Shown one piece after another: positions 14,980 to 22,786 of a DNA stretch of 32,740 nt. Under the pieces are notes generated by a model. The model worked only from the letters and a program-made list of their open reading frames with translations. It had not been told where the DNA came from and made no database searches. How positions within the stretch are numbered: position 1 is the first letter of the stretch; the number at the start of each line of letters is the position of its first letter. Source of the stretch: Bacteroidales bacterium (GTDB lineage Bacteria; Bacteroidota; Bacteroidia; Bacteroidales; UBA932); NCBI GenBank assembly GCA_016281435.1, contig JAEEIQ010000115.1, positions 1 through 32,740 of the forward strand, read 5' to 3'. The position numbers were made by a program, and so were the translations under genes.

Positions 14980-15594
14980 ATGAAACGTTATTTGATTGCT
15001 GCCGCATCGCTGCTTATGGCTTCCGTGATGCTGTTTTCTTGCAAGAAAGATGTTGTTTCCCAGGAGGTTGTGGCAAATTTTGAAGGTGAAATCGAAACTG
15101 CCGAGATGGTCAACCTCGGTCTTTCCGTGAAGTGGGCCAGCTGCAATGTGGGCGCTGAATCCCCCGAGCAGTCCGGTACTTTCTTCGCGTGCGGACAGAG
15201 CACGGAGATTACCGATGAAGTCGCGAAGGATAATTACACTTACGAGAAGACTACCGATCCCGTTACTGCTTCTCTCGGCACGGGCTGGCGCATGCCTACT
15301 GCCGCCGAGATCGCCGAGCTTGCGACCCTCACGGTGGAGAAGGCCCGTTACAACGGAAAGGTCGGTTATGTCGTGACCAGCAACGAAGGCTATTCCGTCT
15401 TCTTCCCCTGCACCGGGTACAAGAACGGCGGAAAGATTGCCGGCAATGCCTGCGAGTTCTGGTTTGACGGCCCGACTGCTACCGGCGGAGACGTTGCCCT
15501 GTTCAAGGCCGACAGCGACACGACCTGGACCGTTACCGCATCGAAGACCGCTTTCCCTTATGTCGGACTTCCCCTGCGTGGTGTCCACGACTAA
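14980..15594 (+). CDS. small FISUMP-like lipoprotein
   Basis: 204 residues. The lipobox VMLFSC (Cys21) followed by Lys-Lys-Asp predicts a lipoprotein. The mature part starts with VNLGLSVKWASCNVGAESPEQSG, a version of the LSVKWA-x-CNVGA...YFAWGE motif common in Bacteroidales FISUMP proteins. It continues with LGTGWRMPTAAEIAEL and ends GLPLRGV. It is a minimal form: the beta-sandwich repeats of the two paralogs at the left of the window are missing and the Trp-Gly of the usual WGE motif is replaced (FFACGQ). It is a monocistronic gene with its own promoter and a hairpin after it. Function unknown; probably surface-exposed. Confidence 0.85.
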   Translation: MKRYLIAAASLLMASVMLFSCKKDVVSQEVVANFEGEIETAEMVNLGLSVKWASCNVGAESPEQSGTFFACGQSTEITDEVAKDNYTYEKTTDPVTASLGTGWRMPTAAEIAELATLTVEKARYNGKVGYVVTSNEGYSVFFPCTGYKNGGKIAGNACEFWFDGPTATGGDVALFKADSDTTWTVTASKTAFPYVGLPLRGVHD

Positions 15595-15614
15595 AACAAC
15601 TCTGAGTTGAACTG

Positions 15615-15643
15615 AAAGGAGGATGTCCGGTCCTCCTTTATTT
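15615..15643 (+). terminator. hairpin terminator after small FISUMP gene
   Basis: Perfect 9-bp stem AAAGGAGGA/TCCTCCTTT with a 7-base loop, followed by ATTT. It begins 20 bases after the lipoprotein stop and ends 12 bases before the sulfatase start. The left arm is also a Shine-Dalgarno-like sequence, so an attenuator role is possible. Confidence 0.6.
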
Positions 15644-15654
15644 GTGCCGGCCCG

Positions 15655-17055
15655 GTGAGAAAACTGCTGCTGCTCCTTATGTCCCTGCTCTCTTCTGCCT
15701 TTGCCGGCGCGAAGGGAAAGGCTCCCGTCAATTTCGTCCTGATCAATCTGGACGACAGCGGATACGGGGATTTCAGCTGCTACGGGGCAACAGGGTATCT
15801 CACTCCCAACATCGACAGGATGGCCGCAGAGGGCCTGCGTTTCACCCACTTCGAGGCCGCGCAGCCTGTCAGCGGGGCTTCCCGCTGCGCCCTGATGACC
15901 GGTTGCTATCCCAACAGGCTGGGATTCCGCGGCGCTCCCGGGCCAGGCTCCAAGATCCGTCTGAACCCGGAAGAAACCACGATAGCCGAAATGCTCAGGG
16001 AGAGGGGCTATGCGACGGCTGCGATAGGCAAGTGGCACCTCGGCGACGCCAGGCAGTCGCTACCACTGCACCACGGATTCGACGAATTCTACGGCCTGCC
16101 ATATTCCAACGACATGGGACCGGCGCATCCCACCCACCCGGAACGATATCCGGACCTGCCCCTTTATGACGGGGACGAAGTCATAGCCCTGAACCCGGAC
16201 CAGTCCCGTCTTACCGGCGACTACACGGAACGGGCTGTCGATTTCATCCGCCGCAACCGCCGGGGACCGTTCTTCCTCTATCTGGCCCATTCCATGCCCC
16301 ATGTGCCGCTGGCGGCCGGCGAGGACTTCAAAGGCAAAAGCGGGGCGGGGCTCTACGGGGATGTCATGATGGAACTGGACTGGAGCACCGGGCGCATCCT
16401 GGATGAGATCGAAAGGCTCGGGCTGAGTCGCCGAACCCTCGTGATCCTCACTTCCGACAACGGTCCGTGGCTGAATTTCGGCAACTGGGCCGGTTCGGCG
16501 GGGGGCTTCCGGGAAGGCAAGATGACCACGTGGGAAGGCGGCAACAGGGTCCCCTGCATCTGCTTCTGGAAGGGGAGGATCCGTCCCGGAGGGGTGTGCA
16601 ACGCCCTGGCCGTGAACATGGACCTGCTGGCTACATTCGCAGAGCTTTCCGGATCCCGTATGCCGGAGCGCAGGACCGACGGAGTCTCGCTCGTGCCGCT
16701 GCTGGATGACCCGGCCGCGCCCTCGCCGCGGAAGAACTTCGCTTATTACTACAATGGAAGCGAGCTGCGCGCGATAACGGACGGCCGCTTCAAGCTGGTG
16801 TTCCCGCATGAGGGCGTGGGCTATGAAGGGGGAACGGTCGGCAAGGACGGCAAGCCCGGGAAGACGGTCAGGCTCAAGGTGGCCGCGGAAGAGTTGTACG
16901 ACCTCTCGACCGACCCCGGGGAGAGGATTGACGTGATTGATTTATACCCGGACAGGGCCGCCTCGCTGCGCGCTGCCGCCGCGTTGATCCGCTCTGATCT
17001 CGGGGACAGCCTTACCGGAGTGGAAGGCAATGGATTGAGATTGATTAAACAATGA
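15655..17055 (+). CDS. secreted sulfatase, S1/arylsulfatase-like, Ser-type
   Basis: 466 residues from a GTG start; the next ATG (codon 9) would destroy the signal peptide (LLLLLMSLLSSAFAGA). The sulfatase fold motifs are in order: metal-binding LDDSGYGD (Asp33, Asp34), the formylglycine signature SGASRCALMTG with Ser73 as the modified residue, GKWHLG, and TSDNGPW (Asp268, Asn269). Ser in place of Cys means maturation by an anaerobic radical-SAM enzyme (anSME), which is not in this window. It hydrolyses sulfate esters, most likely on a glycan, in the periplasm. The gene after it, 4 bases away, is a two-domain esterase, so the pair probably removes sulfate and ester decorations from the same polymer. 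Promoter not evident. Confidence 0.93.
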   Translation: MRKLLLLLMSLLSSAFAGAKGKAPVNFVLINLDDSGYGDFSCYGATGYLTPNIDRMAAEGLRFTHFEAAQPVSGASRCALMTGCYPNRLGFRGAPGPGSKIRLNPEETTIAEMLRERGYATAAIGKWHLGDARQSLPLHHGFDEFYGLPYSNDMGPAHPTHPERYPDLPLYDGDEVIALNPDQSRLTGDYTERAVDFIRRNRRGPFFLYLAHSMPHVPLAAGEDFKGKSGAGLYGDVMMELDWSTGRILDEIERLGLSRRTLVILTSDNGPWLNFGNWAGSAGGFREGKMTTWEGGNRVPCICFWKGRIRPGGVCNALAVNMDLLATFAELSGSRMPERRTDGVSLVPLLDDPAAPSPRKNFAYYYNGSELRAITDGRFKLVFPHEGVGYEGGTVGKDGKPGKTVRLKVAAEELYDLSTDPGERIDVIDLYPDRAASLRAAAALIRSDLGDSLTGVEGNGLRLIKQ

Positions 17056-17059
17056 TGAT

Positions 17060-19099
17060 ATGAAACATCTCAGGATTGTACTTGCAGCCCTTGCGCTGAC
17101 AGCTTCGCTTGTCGCCGGCGCTGCCGGAAAGAAGCCGCTCAGGGTCCTTGCGATCGGAAACAGCTTCTCTGTGGATGCAGTGGAGCAGAACCTCTGGGAC
17201 ATCGCCGCCGCTGACGGTGAGCAGATGATTATCGGAAACCTTTACATAGGAGGCTGCCCCCTCGACAAGCACTGGCACAATGCCGAGACCGACGCCAAGG
17301 CGTACAGCTACCGGAAGATAGGCCTTGACGGAAAGATGATTACCACCGAAAAATTCCAGCTCTCGAAGGCCCTGGCCGACGAGAAATGGGATGTGGTGAC
17401 TTTCCAGCAGTCGAGCCCGAATTCCGGCTTGTTCGAAACGTATGAGCCCTACCTCGGGGATCTGGTCGAGTATGTAAAGTACCGTGTGCCGAAGAAGGCC
17501 CGCCTGATGTTCCATCAGACCTGGGCTTACGATTCGAGGGCGTCGCATCCGGGTTTCGTGAAGTACGACCGCAACGCGGGAAAGATGTTCAAGGCAATAG
17601 TCGAGGCATCCGGAAAGGCATGCGAAAAGTACAAACTCGGGCTCATACCGGCAGGAACCGCGATCCAAAGCGCCAGGACGTCCGAGATAAGGAGCAATGT
17701 CAACAGGGACGGGTATCATCTGAACGAGATCGGCCGTTATGTCGCCGCCTGCACCTGGTATGAGGCCTTGACTGGGCGCAGCGTGGTCGGGAACGCATAC
17801 GACGCTCCCCACGTTGAACCATGGATGAAGGAAGTCGCGCAGGCAGCGGCCCATGCCGCCGTCCTCGAGCCAGGGAAGTCCCAGAAGGTCGGTCCCGCGG
17901 CAGCCAAGACCATAAGGGACGAGGCCCTCGTCGCGCCGTACACCCTCCCGGATCCCCTGCTGATGGCTGACGGGACCCGCGTCACCACCCCCGAACAGTG
18001 GTGGAAGGCACGCCGTCCCGAACTGCTTAAGATCTTCACGGAAGAGGTGTACGGAAAGTCGCCGAAGCCATCCAAGGATTTGCACTACGAAATTGTCGAG
18101 CAGTCTTCGGATGCATTCGGAGGTCTCGCGACGCGGAAACAGGTAAAGCTTTATCTCACAAAGTCCGAGAAGTATTGCCTTAACCTATTGGTTTACCTCC
18201 CCAACGCTGTCGAAGGACCTGCTCCCGTCTTCGTCGGGATTAATTTCAAGGGCAACTGGGGCACTACCGAAGACCCTGCCGTGCTGATGCCCGACAAGGC
18301 CCAGCTGAAAAGATACGGCATAGTCGATAATTACGAGAGGGGGGTCAATGCCCGCCGCTGGCCTATGGAGCAGATCCTTAAAGGCGGATACGGAGTCGTC
18401 ACGTTCTACCGCGGCGATGCCGATCCCGATTTCCATGACGGATTCCGCAACGGCGTGACCCCGATAATCTACAATAAGGGACAGAACTGGCCGGAGCCTG
18501 ACCAGTGGGGCAGCATCTCAGCATGGGCCTGGTGCCTCAGCCGTGCGGCTGATTATTGCGAAAAGGACGCTGACATCGACGCGGAGCGCATGGCCGTTAT
18601 AGGCCACAGCCGCCTCGGCAAGACCTCGGTCTGGGCCGGAGCGCAGGACGAAAGGTTCAAGGTCGTGATTTCGAACTGCTCCGGCGAGGGCGGCGCAGCC
18701 CTGACCCGCCGCGTGTTCGGCGAGACGGTGCAGGACCTGAACCATCATTTCCCGCACTGGTTCTGCCATAATTTCTACAAATACAACGGAAAGGATACGG
18801 AGATCCCGTTCGACCAGCATGAACTGCTGGCCCTGATAGCTCCCAGGGCTCTGTACGTGGCTGGAGCCGACGGGGATGAGTGGGCCGATCCCGTCGGGCA
18901 GTTCGAAGCCGCCAGGGCCGCTTCCGAGGTGTATGAGTTCCTGGGCCTTCCCGGCCTTATGATAAAGGAATATCCGGCGGTCGAGACGCCTTCGATCGAG
19001 GGCAACATCGGCTTCCACAACCGTCACGGCAAGCACGACATCCTCGAGTACGACTGGGCGCAGTATATCGCGTTCGCGGACAAGTATTTCAAGAAATAA
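17060..19099 (+). CDS. two-domain esterase: DUF4886/SGNH-like plus CE15 glucuronoyl-esterase-like
   Basis: 679 residues with a signal peptide (cleavage near AGAAG, residue 23). Residues about 27-270 are SGNH-like/DUF4886: GNSFS with Ser35 as putative nucleophile and DGYH with Asp217 and His220. Residues about 300-679 resemble bacterial CE15: GHSRLGKTSVW with Ser517 as nucleophile, SNCSGEGGAAL with Glu543 as likely acid, the His659 region NRHGKHD, and FKGNWG, WPMEQIL and YRGDADPD on the way. CE15 enzymes cleave esters of (4-O-methyl)glucuronic acid such as those linking xylan to lignin; the N-terminal domain may remove acetyl groups. Catalytic residues are assigned by motif. It stands 4 bases after the sulfatase and ends 3 bases from the convergent neighbour. 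Confidence 0.88.
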   Translation: MKHLRIVLAALALTASLVAGAAGKKPLRVLAIGNSFSVDAVEQNLWDIAAADGEQMIIGNLYIGGCPLDKHWHNAETDAKAYSYRKIGLDGKMITTEKFQLSKALADEKWDVVTFQQSSPNSGLFETYEPYLGDLVEYVKYRVPKKARLMFHQTWAYDSRASHPGFVKYDRNAGKMFKAIVEASGKACEKYKLGLIPAGTAIQSARTSEIRSNVNRDGYHLNEIGRYVAACTWYEALTGRSVVGNAYDAPHVEPWMKEVAQAAAHAAVLEPGKSQKVGPAAAKTIRDEALVAPYTLPDPLLMADGTRVTTPEQWWKARRPELLKIFTEEVYGKSPKPSKDLHYEIVEQSSDAFGGLATRKQVKLYLTKSEKYCLNLLVYLPNAVEGPAPVFVGINFKGNWGTTEDPAVLMPDKAQLKRYGIVDNYERGVNARRWPMEQILKGGYGVVTFYRGDADPDFHDGFRNGVTPIIYNKGQNWPEPDQWGSISAWAWCLSRAADYCEKDADIDAERMAVIGHSRLGKTSVWAGAQDERFKVVISNCSGEGGAALTRRVFGETVQDLNHHFPHWFCHNFYKYNGKDTEIPFDQHELLALIAPRALYVAGADGDEWADPVGQFEAARAASEVYEFLGLPGLMIKEYPAVETPSIEGNIGFHNRHGKHDILEYDWAQYIAFADKYFKK

Positions 19100-19102
19100 G
19101 CC

Positions 19103-20926
19103 TCAGCGCTTTCCCACTTTCAAGGTGAGCCTGACAGGCTTCCCGTCCATCCGGACGGTGTAATAATTACCGAGCAGACCGGCTATGGGGTTGAATGCCA
19201 GCCCGTCAGGCCGGCCTGTTTTTTCCTCGGATACTTCTGCTTTCGAGCGGATGCTTATCCTTGAAGCTCCGTAGTCCTGCGGAAGGACAACAGGCAGGAT
19301 GAAGTGTCCCGTGCCGGAGGCTTCGATCATGAGCCTGTTGCCAGACAAGCGATACCGCAGGCGGAATGGATTGCCTCTCCGCCCGTTCCCGTCGGTGAGC
19401 GTTCCTTCGACGGTGACAGCGACCCTGCGTCCGTTTCCTTTGACCGTGATCTTTGCGTCCTTGTCATAGACGTTTGAGAATGCGCCGTCTTCAATCCTGG
19501 GGGTGAAGCAGCGTGTCGTGTCGTCGTGCACGGGCCACTGCATGTTCTGCGGCTCGTCCGTGTTGTAGACCATGGACGTCCCTGCGAGCAGAAGGCCGGC
19601 CCTGCGGTGGTACAGCAGCGAGATGCTGCCTCCGGCAGTGGTCTGGCCCTCGCGGTTGAACCAGTTGTCGGTGTTGTTGACGGTAGCCCTCCAGTTGCGG
19701 GTGCCGATGAGATAGACGTCCCTGCTGGGGATGTGCTTGACTCCGAACGCCTTTTCGGAAGGAAGAGCGGGGCAGAAGACGTCTTCGAGCGAGGAAAAAT
19801 CGCTGTCTATCCAGTCCGGAAGGGGTTTGACGTGGCAGAAGGAATGGTGGACGCAGGCCGGCTCCCCGGCCTTCCCGTAGTAGAGGCCTCCTGTCAGAAG
19901 ACTGTGCGGCCCCGTGCACTTTCCGTAGAGGGCAAGGGTGTATTCCGCAGCCCTCAGGGCCTCGGGATGGCCGTGGCGGGCCATGGCGGACAGCATGGGG
20001 AGGATGCCGTCCGAAGTGCGGCTGCCCCAGTAGGACCATTTGTTGGACCTGGTCCCGAAACTGTTGTCCAGACCTCCGTCAGGCAGAATGAAGTCCATAT
20101 GGGCTTCCGCGCAACAAAGAAGTTCTTCCATCATCTCTCCGTCCGCAGCCATTTCAGCATATTCGAAGAGCAAGGGAAGAGATTCTTCCACGTTGTATCC
20201 TATGTCTATTCCTCGAAGTCCCCTCGGGCTTACATACACCGACGGATGGGTCTCGCCGACGAGAAGTCCGTCCGGGGCGACGTGCCTGAGGATCGTTTTC
20301 GCCTGTTCCCGGGCGAGGGAGCGGAAACGCTCCTGCCCTGTGAGCCGCCATGCAAGTTCGAAGCAGAGAGGCCTGGCAGCCTGATAGTTGACGTTGAGCC
20401 GGCCGAGGGGCTGGGCTGTCCACCAGACTATGTATTCGCTCTGGCGGACGAAAAGGTCGAGCCACGCGTCGTGCAGTTCCTTCGGCAGGACATCCCCGAA
20501 GCGGAGAAGCGTCTTTCCAAGGGCGATCTGGCTGAATTCGGTGATCCCGCGCCACTCGCTGTCGTAGTCGTTTTTATATGAGCCGTCGCTCTGCTGCATG
20601 TGGGCCTCGCCCCAGCTGACGGCGTTCTTTGCAAAATCGAGATATTTGCTTTCACCTGTTCTCCGCCATAGCCAGGTCATCGGCCAGACCGTGTCTATGA
20701 TGCGTCCGTGGGCTATCCCGCAGGCGGGGCATCTGACATTCCCGGCTTCCTGCCCATCAGTTATCTTGAGTGAAAGGAGAGCGTCGGACCATTGGAAAAG
20801 AAGTTCTTCCGCACGTGATTTCGTGCTGGCGGCAAGTTCGTCTGCGCCGTATTCAGTTCTGTTTCCGGTTGCTGAAGCGGAGGCGCAGGCCAGAAAGACG
20901 GCGGCGATGGTTATGAGTTTCTTCAT
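19103..20926 (-). CDS. secreted protein, probable (alpha/alpha)6-toroid glycan lyase or hydrolase
   Basis: 607 residues. Signal peptide MKKLITIAAVFLACASASA; a weak lipobox (FLAC) is an alternative. The N-terminal two thirds have repeated amphipathic helices with Trp/Tyr-rich loops (TVWPMTWLWRRTG, WGEAHM, ITEFSQIALGKTLLRFG, VNYQAARPLCFELAWRLTG), typical of an (alpha/alpha)6 toroid. The last third looks beta-rich, as in heparinase II/III-like polysaccharide lyases. The motif CPACGIAHGR (Cys66, Cys69, His73) may bind a metal. I do not recognise a defined CAZy family, so the reaction is open. It lies tail to tail with the esterase and 4 bases downstream of a YitT-family gene. The sulfatase/esterase context supports a glycan-degrading role. 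Confidence 0.7.
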   Translation of the reverse strand: MKKLITIAAVFLACASASATGNRTEYGADELAASTKSRAEELLFQWSDALLSLKITDGQEAGNVRCPACGIAHGRIIDTVWPMTWLWRRTGESKYLDFAKNAVSWGEAHMQQSDGSYKNDYDSEWRGITEFSQIALGKTLLRFGDVLPKELHDAWLDLFVRQSEYIVWWTAQPLGRLNVNYQAARPLCFELAWRLTGQERFRSLAREQAKTILRHVAPDGLLVGETHPSVYVSPRGLRGIDIGYNVEESLPLLFEYAEMAADGEMMEELLCCAEAHMDFILPDGGLDNSFGTRSNKWSYWGSRTSDGILPMLSAMARHGHPEALRAAEYTLALYGKCTGPHSLLTGGLYYGKAGEPACVHHSFCHVKPLPDWIDSDFSSLEDVFCPALPSEKAFGVKHIPSRDVYLIGTRNWRATVNNTDNWFNREGQTTAGGSISLLYHRRAGLLLAGTSMVYNTDEPQNMQWPVHDDTTRCFTPRIEDGAFSNVYDKDAKITVKGNGRRVAVTVEGTLTDGNGRRGNPFRLRYRLSGNRLMIEASGTGHFILPVVLPQDYGASRISIRSKAEVSEEKTGRPDGLAFNPIAGLLGNYYTVRMDGKPVRLTLKVGKR

Positions 20927-20930
20927 GGCT

Positions 20931-21860
20931 CTATTTTTTCCGGTGGTTCCGGGACCACAGGCCGTAGACTTCGCTGACGTTGCCGGCCGTGATGAAGGCG
21001 GGGATGTCCTCGTCCTTGATCCATTTCATCAGGTCTGCGAATTCATCTTTCGTCAGGAGGCTCTGTATCTCCCGGCCCTTTTCGCCGGAATAGCCGCCCG
21101 TGACTTCGTACAGGGAGCAGGTGCGTCCTATCGTGCCTACTATGTACCGCCGGATGCGTTCATGCTCTTTCGAGACTATGCAGACGCGTTTGCGGCGGTT
21201 GAGGGTCATAGTGAAGCGGTCCACGATGATGCCGTTGATCCATGTGCCGAGGAGTCCTATGATCACGATGCGGAAGGGGTTGACGGCGAATGCGGTGCAA
21301 CAGATGACTATGCCCGCTATCGAGACCGAGGCGCCGATGTCGAAATGGAAATACTTGTTGATGATCTTCGCCAGGATGTCAAGGCCGCCGGTCGAGGCGT
21401 TGATGCTGAACATTATGGCCTGGGACGCGCTGAGGATCAGCACGAAGCAGAGAAGGTCGAACCATAGGTCTCCCATGACCGAAGGGTACTGCGAGTCCGG
21501 CGCGATAAGCCTCTCGTAAGGGCATATCTTTTCCCAGAGATCCATCATGGGACCGAGGATCAGGGCGGTGTATGCGGTCTTCAACCCGAACTCGCTGCCT
21601 ATTAGAAAGTATGCAAGGATGAGCAGGACGACGTTGATGAGGAGGACCACCGTGGAGACCTTTATCACGATTCCTGCCTGGGCGAAAATGGCGCTTATGA
21701 CTATCGAAAGACCGGAAATGCTGCCTATGACCAGTTTGCTGGGTACGAGGAAATAATAGACGGAAGCGGCCGCGATGAACATCCCGAGCGTCATGATGAA
21801 CAGTTCTTTCCAGAACTTGCCTCCCGCAAGGGGCTTGAGGATTTCCTTCAGGTTTGACAT
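20931..21860 (-). CDS. YitT-family membrane protein with C-terminal DUF2179 domain
   Basis: 309 residues. The N-terminal part has about five or six membrane helices with family phrases MTLGMFIAAASVYYFLVPSKLVIGSISGLS and FSINASTGGLDILAKIINKY. The C-terminal 80 residues are soluble (VCIVSKEHERIRRYIVGTIGRTCSLYEVTGGYSGEKGREIQSLLTK-like segments), the DUF2179 domain usual in this family. The function of the family is not established. It is divergent from the nfnA-like gene, with a 65-bp shared promoter region, and 4 bases upstream of the (alpha/alpha)6 protein on the same strand, so that gene is probably read from this promoter. Confidence 0.93.
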   Translation of the reverse strand: MSNLKEILKPLAGGKFWKELFIMTLGMFIAAASVYYFLVPSKLVIGSISGLSIVISAIFAQAGIVIKVSTVVLLINVVLLILAYFLIGSEFGLKTAYTALILGPMMDLWEKICPYERLIAPDSQYPSVMGDLWFDLLCFVLILSASQAIMFSINASTGGLDILAKIINKYFHFDIGASVSIAGIVICCTAFAVNPFRIVIIGLLGTWINGIIVDRFTMTLNRRKRVCIVSKEHERIRRYIVGTIGRTCSLYEVTGGYSGEKGREIQSLLTKDEFADLMKWIKDEDIPAFITAGNVSEVYGLWSRNHRKK

Positions 21861-21881
21861 TGGTTATCTGTTTTAGCATGA

Positions 21882-21889
21882 CAAATATA
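21882..21889 (-). promoter_or_regulatory. promoter -7 box for yitT-like gene
   Basis: TATATTTG on the minus strand, an exact TAnnTTTG match, 21 bases before the start codon. It lies back to back with the plus-strand box at 21901, so the two promoters probably compete. Confidence 0.5.
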
Positions 21890-21900
21890 GCTATTTTTAG

Positions 21901-21908
21901 TATCTTTG
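21901..21908 (+). promoter_or_regulatory. promoter -7 box for nfnAB-like operon
   Basis: TATCTTTG is an exact match to TAnnTTTG, 17 bases before ATG 21926. The predicted leader is about a dozen bases, which excludes the longer upstream reading of the frame (from 21854). Confidence 0.55.
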
Positions 21909-21925
21909 TCAGTTATTTGCAGTGT

Positions 21926-22783
21926 ATGTTCGAGATACTATCCAAGGAAATGCTCACTCCGGTGACTTGCCGGATGAAGGTTTCCGCACCGAGGCTCGCC
22001 AAGGCAGCCCAGCCCGGTCAGTTCCTTATCGTCCGCGCTGACGAAAACGGGGAACGCATCCCGTTGACCATAAGTGATTACGACGCATCCGAAGGGACGG
22101 TCACGATCGTGACGCAGTCCATCGGAGTTTCTTCCACCATAATAAACTCCAAGGAACCGGGCGAGCGTTTCGCCGACGTGGTCGGGCCCCTGGGCCTGCC
22201 GTCCGAGTTCGTAAAGATGGACCCGGAGACGCTCGCGGCGCAGAAGTACGTCTTCATCGCCGGAGGAGTCGGGACCGCGCCCGTCTATCCCCAGGTCAAA
22301 TGGCTGCACGAACACGGAGTGCCCGTGGATGTCATCATCGGCGCCCGCACCAGGGACCTTCTCATCTACACTGAAGAGCTCGGAAGCGCCTGCGACAACC
22401 TTTATCTCTGCACCGACGACGGTTCGGAAGGCTTCCATGGTGTCGGGACCGCGATGCTCGAAAAGCTTGTCGCCGAAGGGAAGAAGTACAGCATGGCCGT
22501 CGCCATCGGCCCCATGATCATGATGAAGTTCTCGACCCTGACCTGCAAGAAGCTGGGCATACCCATCACGGTCAGCCTGAACACCCTTATGGTGGACGGC
22601 ACCGGGATGTGCGGGGCCTGCAGGGTCAGCGTGGGCGGCCGCACGAGGTTCGCCTGTGTCGAAGGGCCCGAGTTCGACGGATATGAAGTCGATTTCGACG
22701 AGGCGATGCGGCGCCAGGGCCAGTACAAGGCCGAAGAAACAGCCGCAATGGAGAATCACAAATGCAAAATAGGGAGGGGATAG
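21926..22783 (+). CDS. nfnA: NADH-dependent ferredoxin:NADP+ oxidoreductase, alpha subunit (NfnA-like)
   Basis: 285 residues from ATG 21926, chosen because the promoter box lies between it and the earlier in-frame ATG. FNR-like fold: FAD-binding region PGQFLIVRADENGERIPLTISDYD, NAD-binding region VFIAGGVGTAPVYPQVKWL, and a C-terminal [2Fe-2S] site DGTGMCGACRVSV...RFAC with ligands Asp224, Cys229, Cys232 and Cys244, the three-Cys plus one-Asp pattern known for NfnA. With the adjacent large subunit it would bifurcate electrons among NADPH, NAD+ and ferredoxin in the cytoplasm. A sulfide dehydrogenase (SudB) role is the main alternative within the same family. Three bases separate it from the next gene. 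Confidence 0.88.
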   Translation: MFEILSKEMLTPVTCRMKVSAPRLAKAAQPGQFLIVRADENGERIPLTISDYDASEGTVTIVTQSIGVSSTIINSKEPGERFADVVGPLGLPSEFVKMDPETLAAQKYVFIAGGVGTAPVYPQVKWLHEHGVPVDVIIGARTRDLLIYTEELGSACDNLYLCTDDGSEGFHGVGTAMLEKLVAEGKKYSMAVAIGPMIMMKFSTLTCKKLGIPITVSLNTLMVDGTGMCGACRVSVGGRTRFACVEGPEFDGYEVDFDEAMRRQGQYKAEETAAMENHKCKIGRG

Positions 22784-22786
22784 ACT

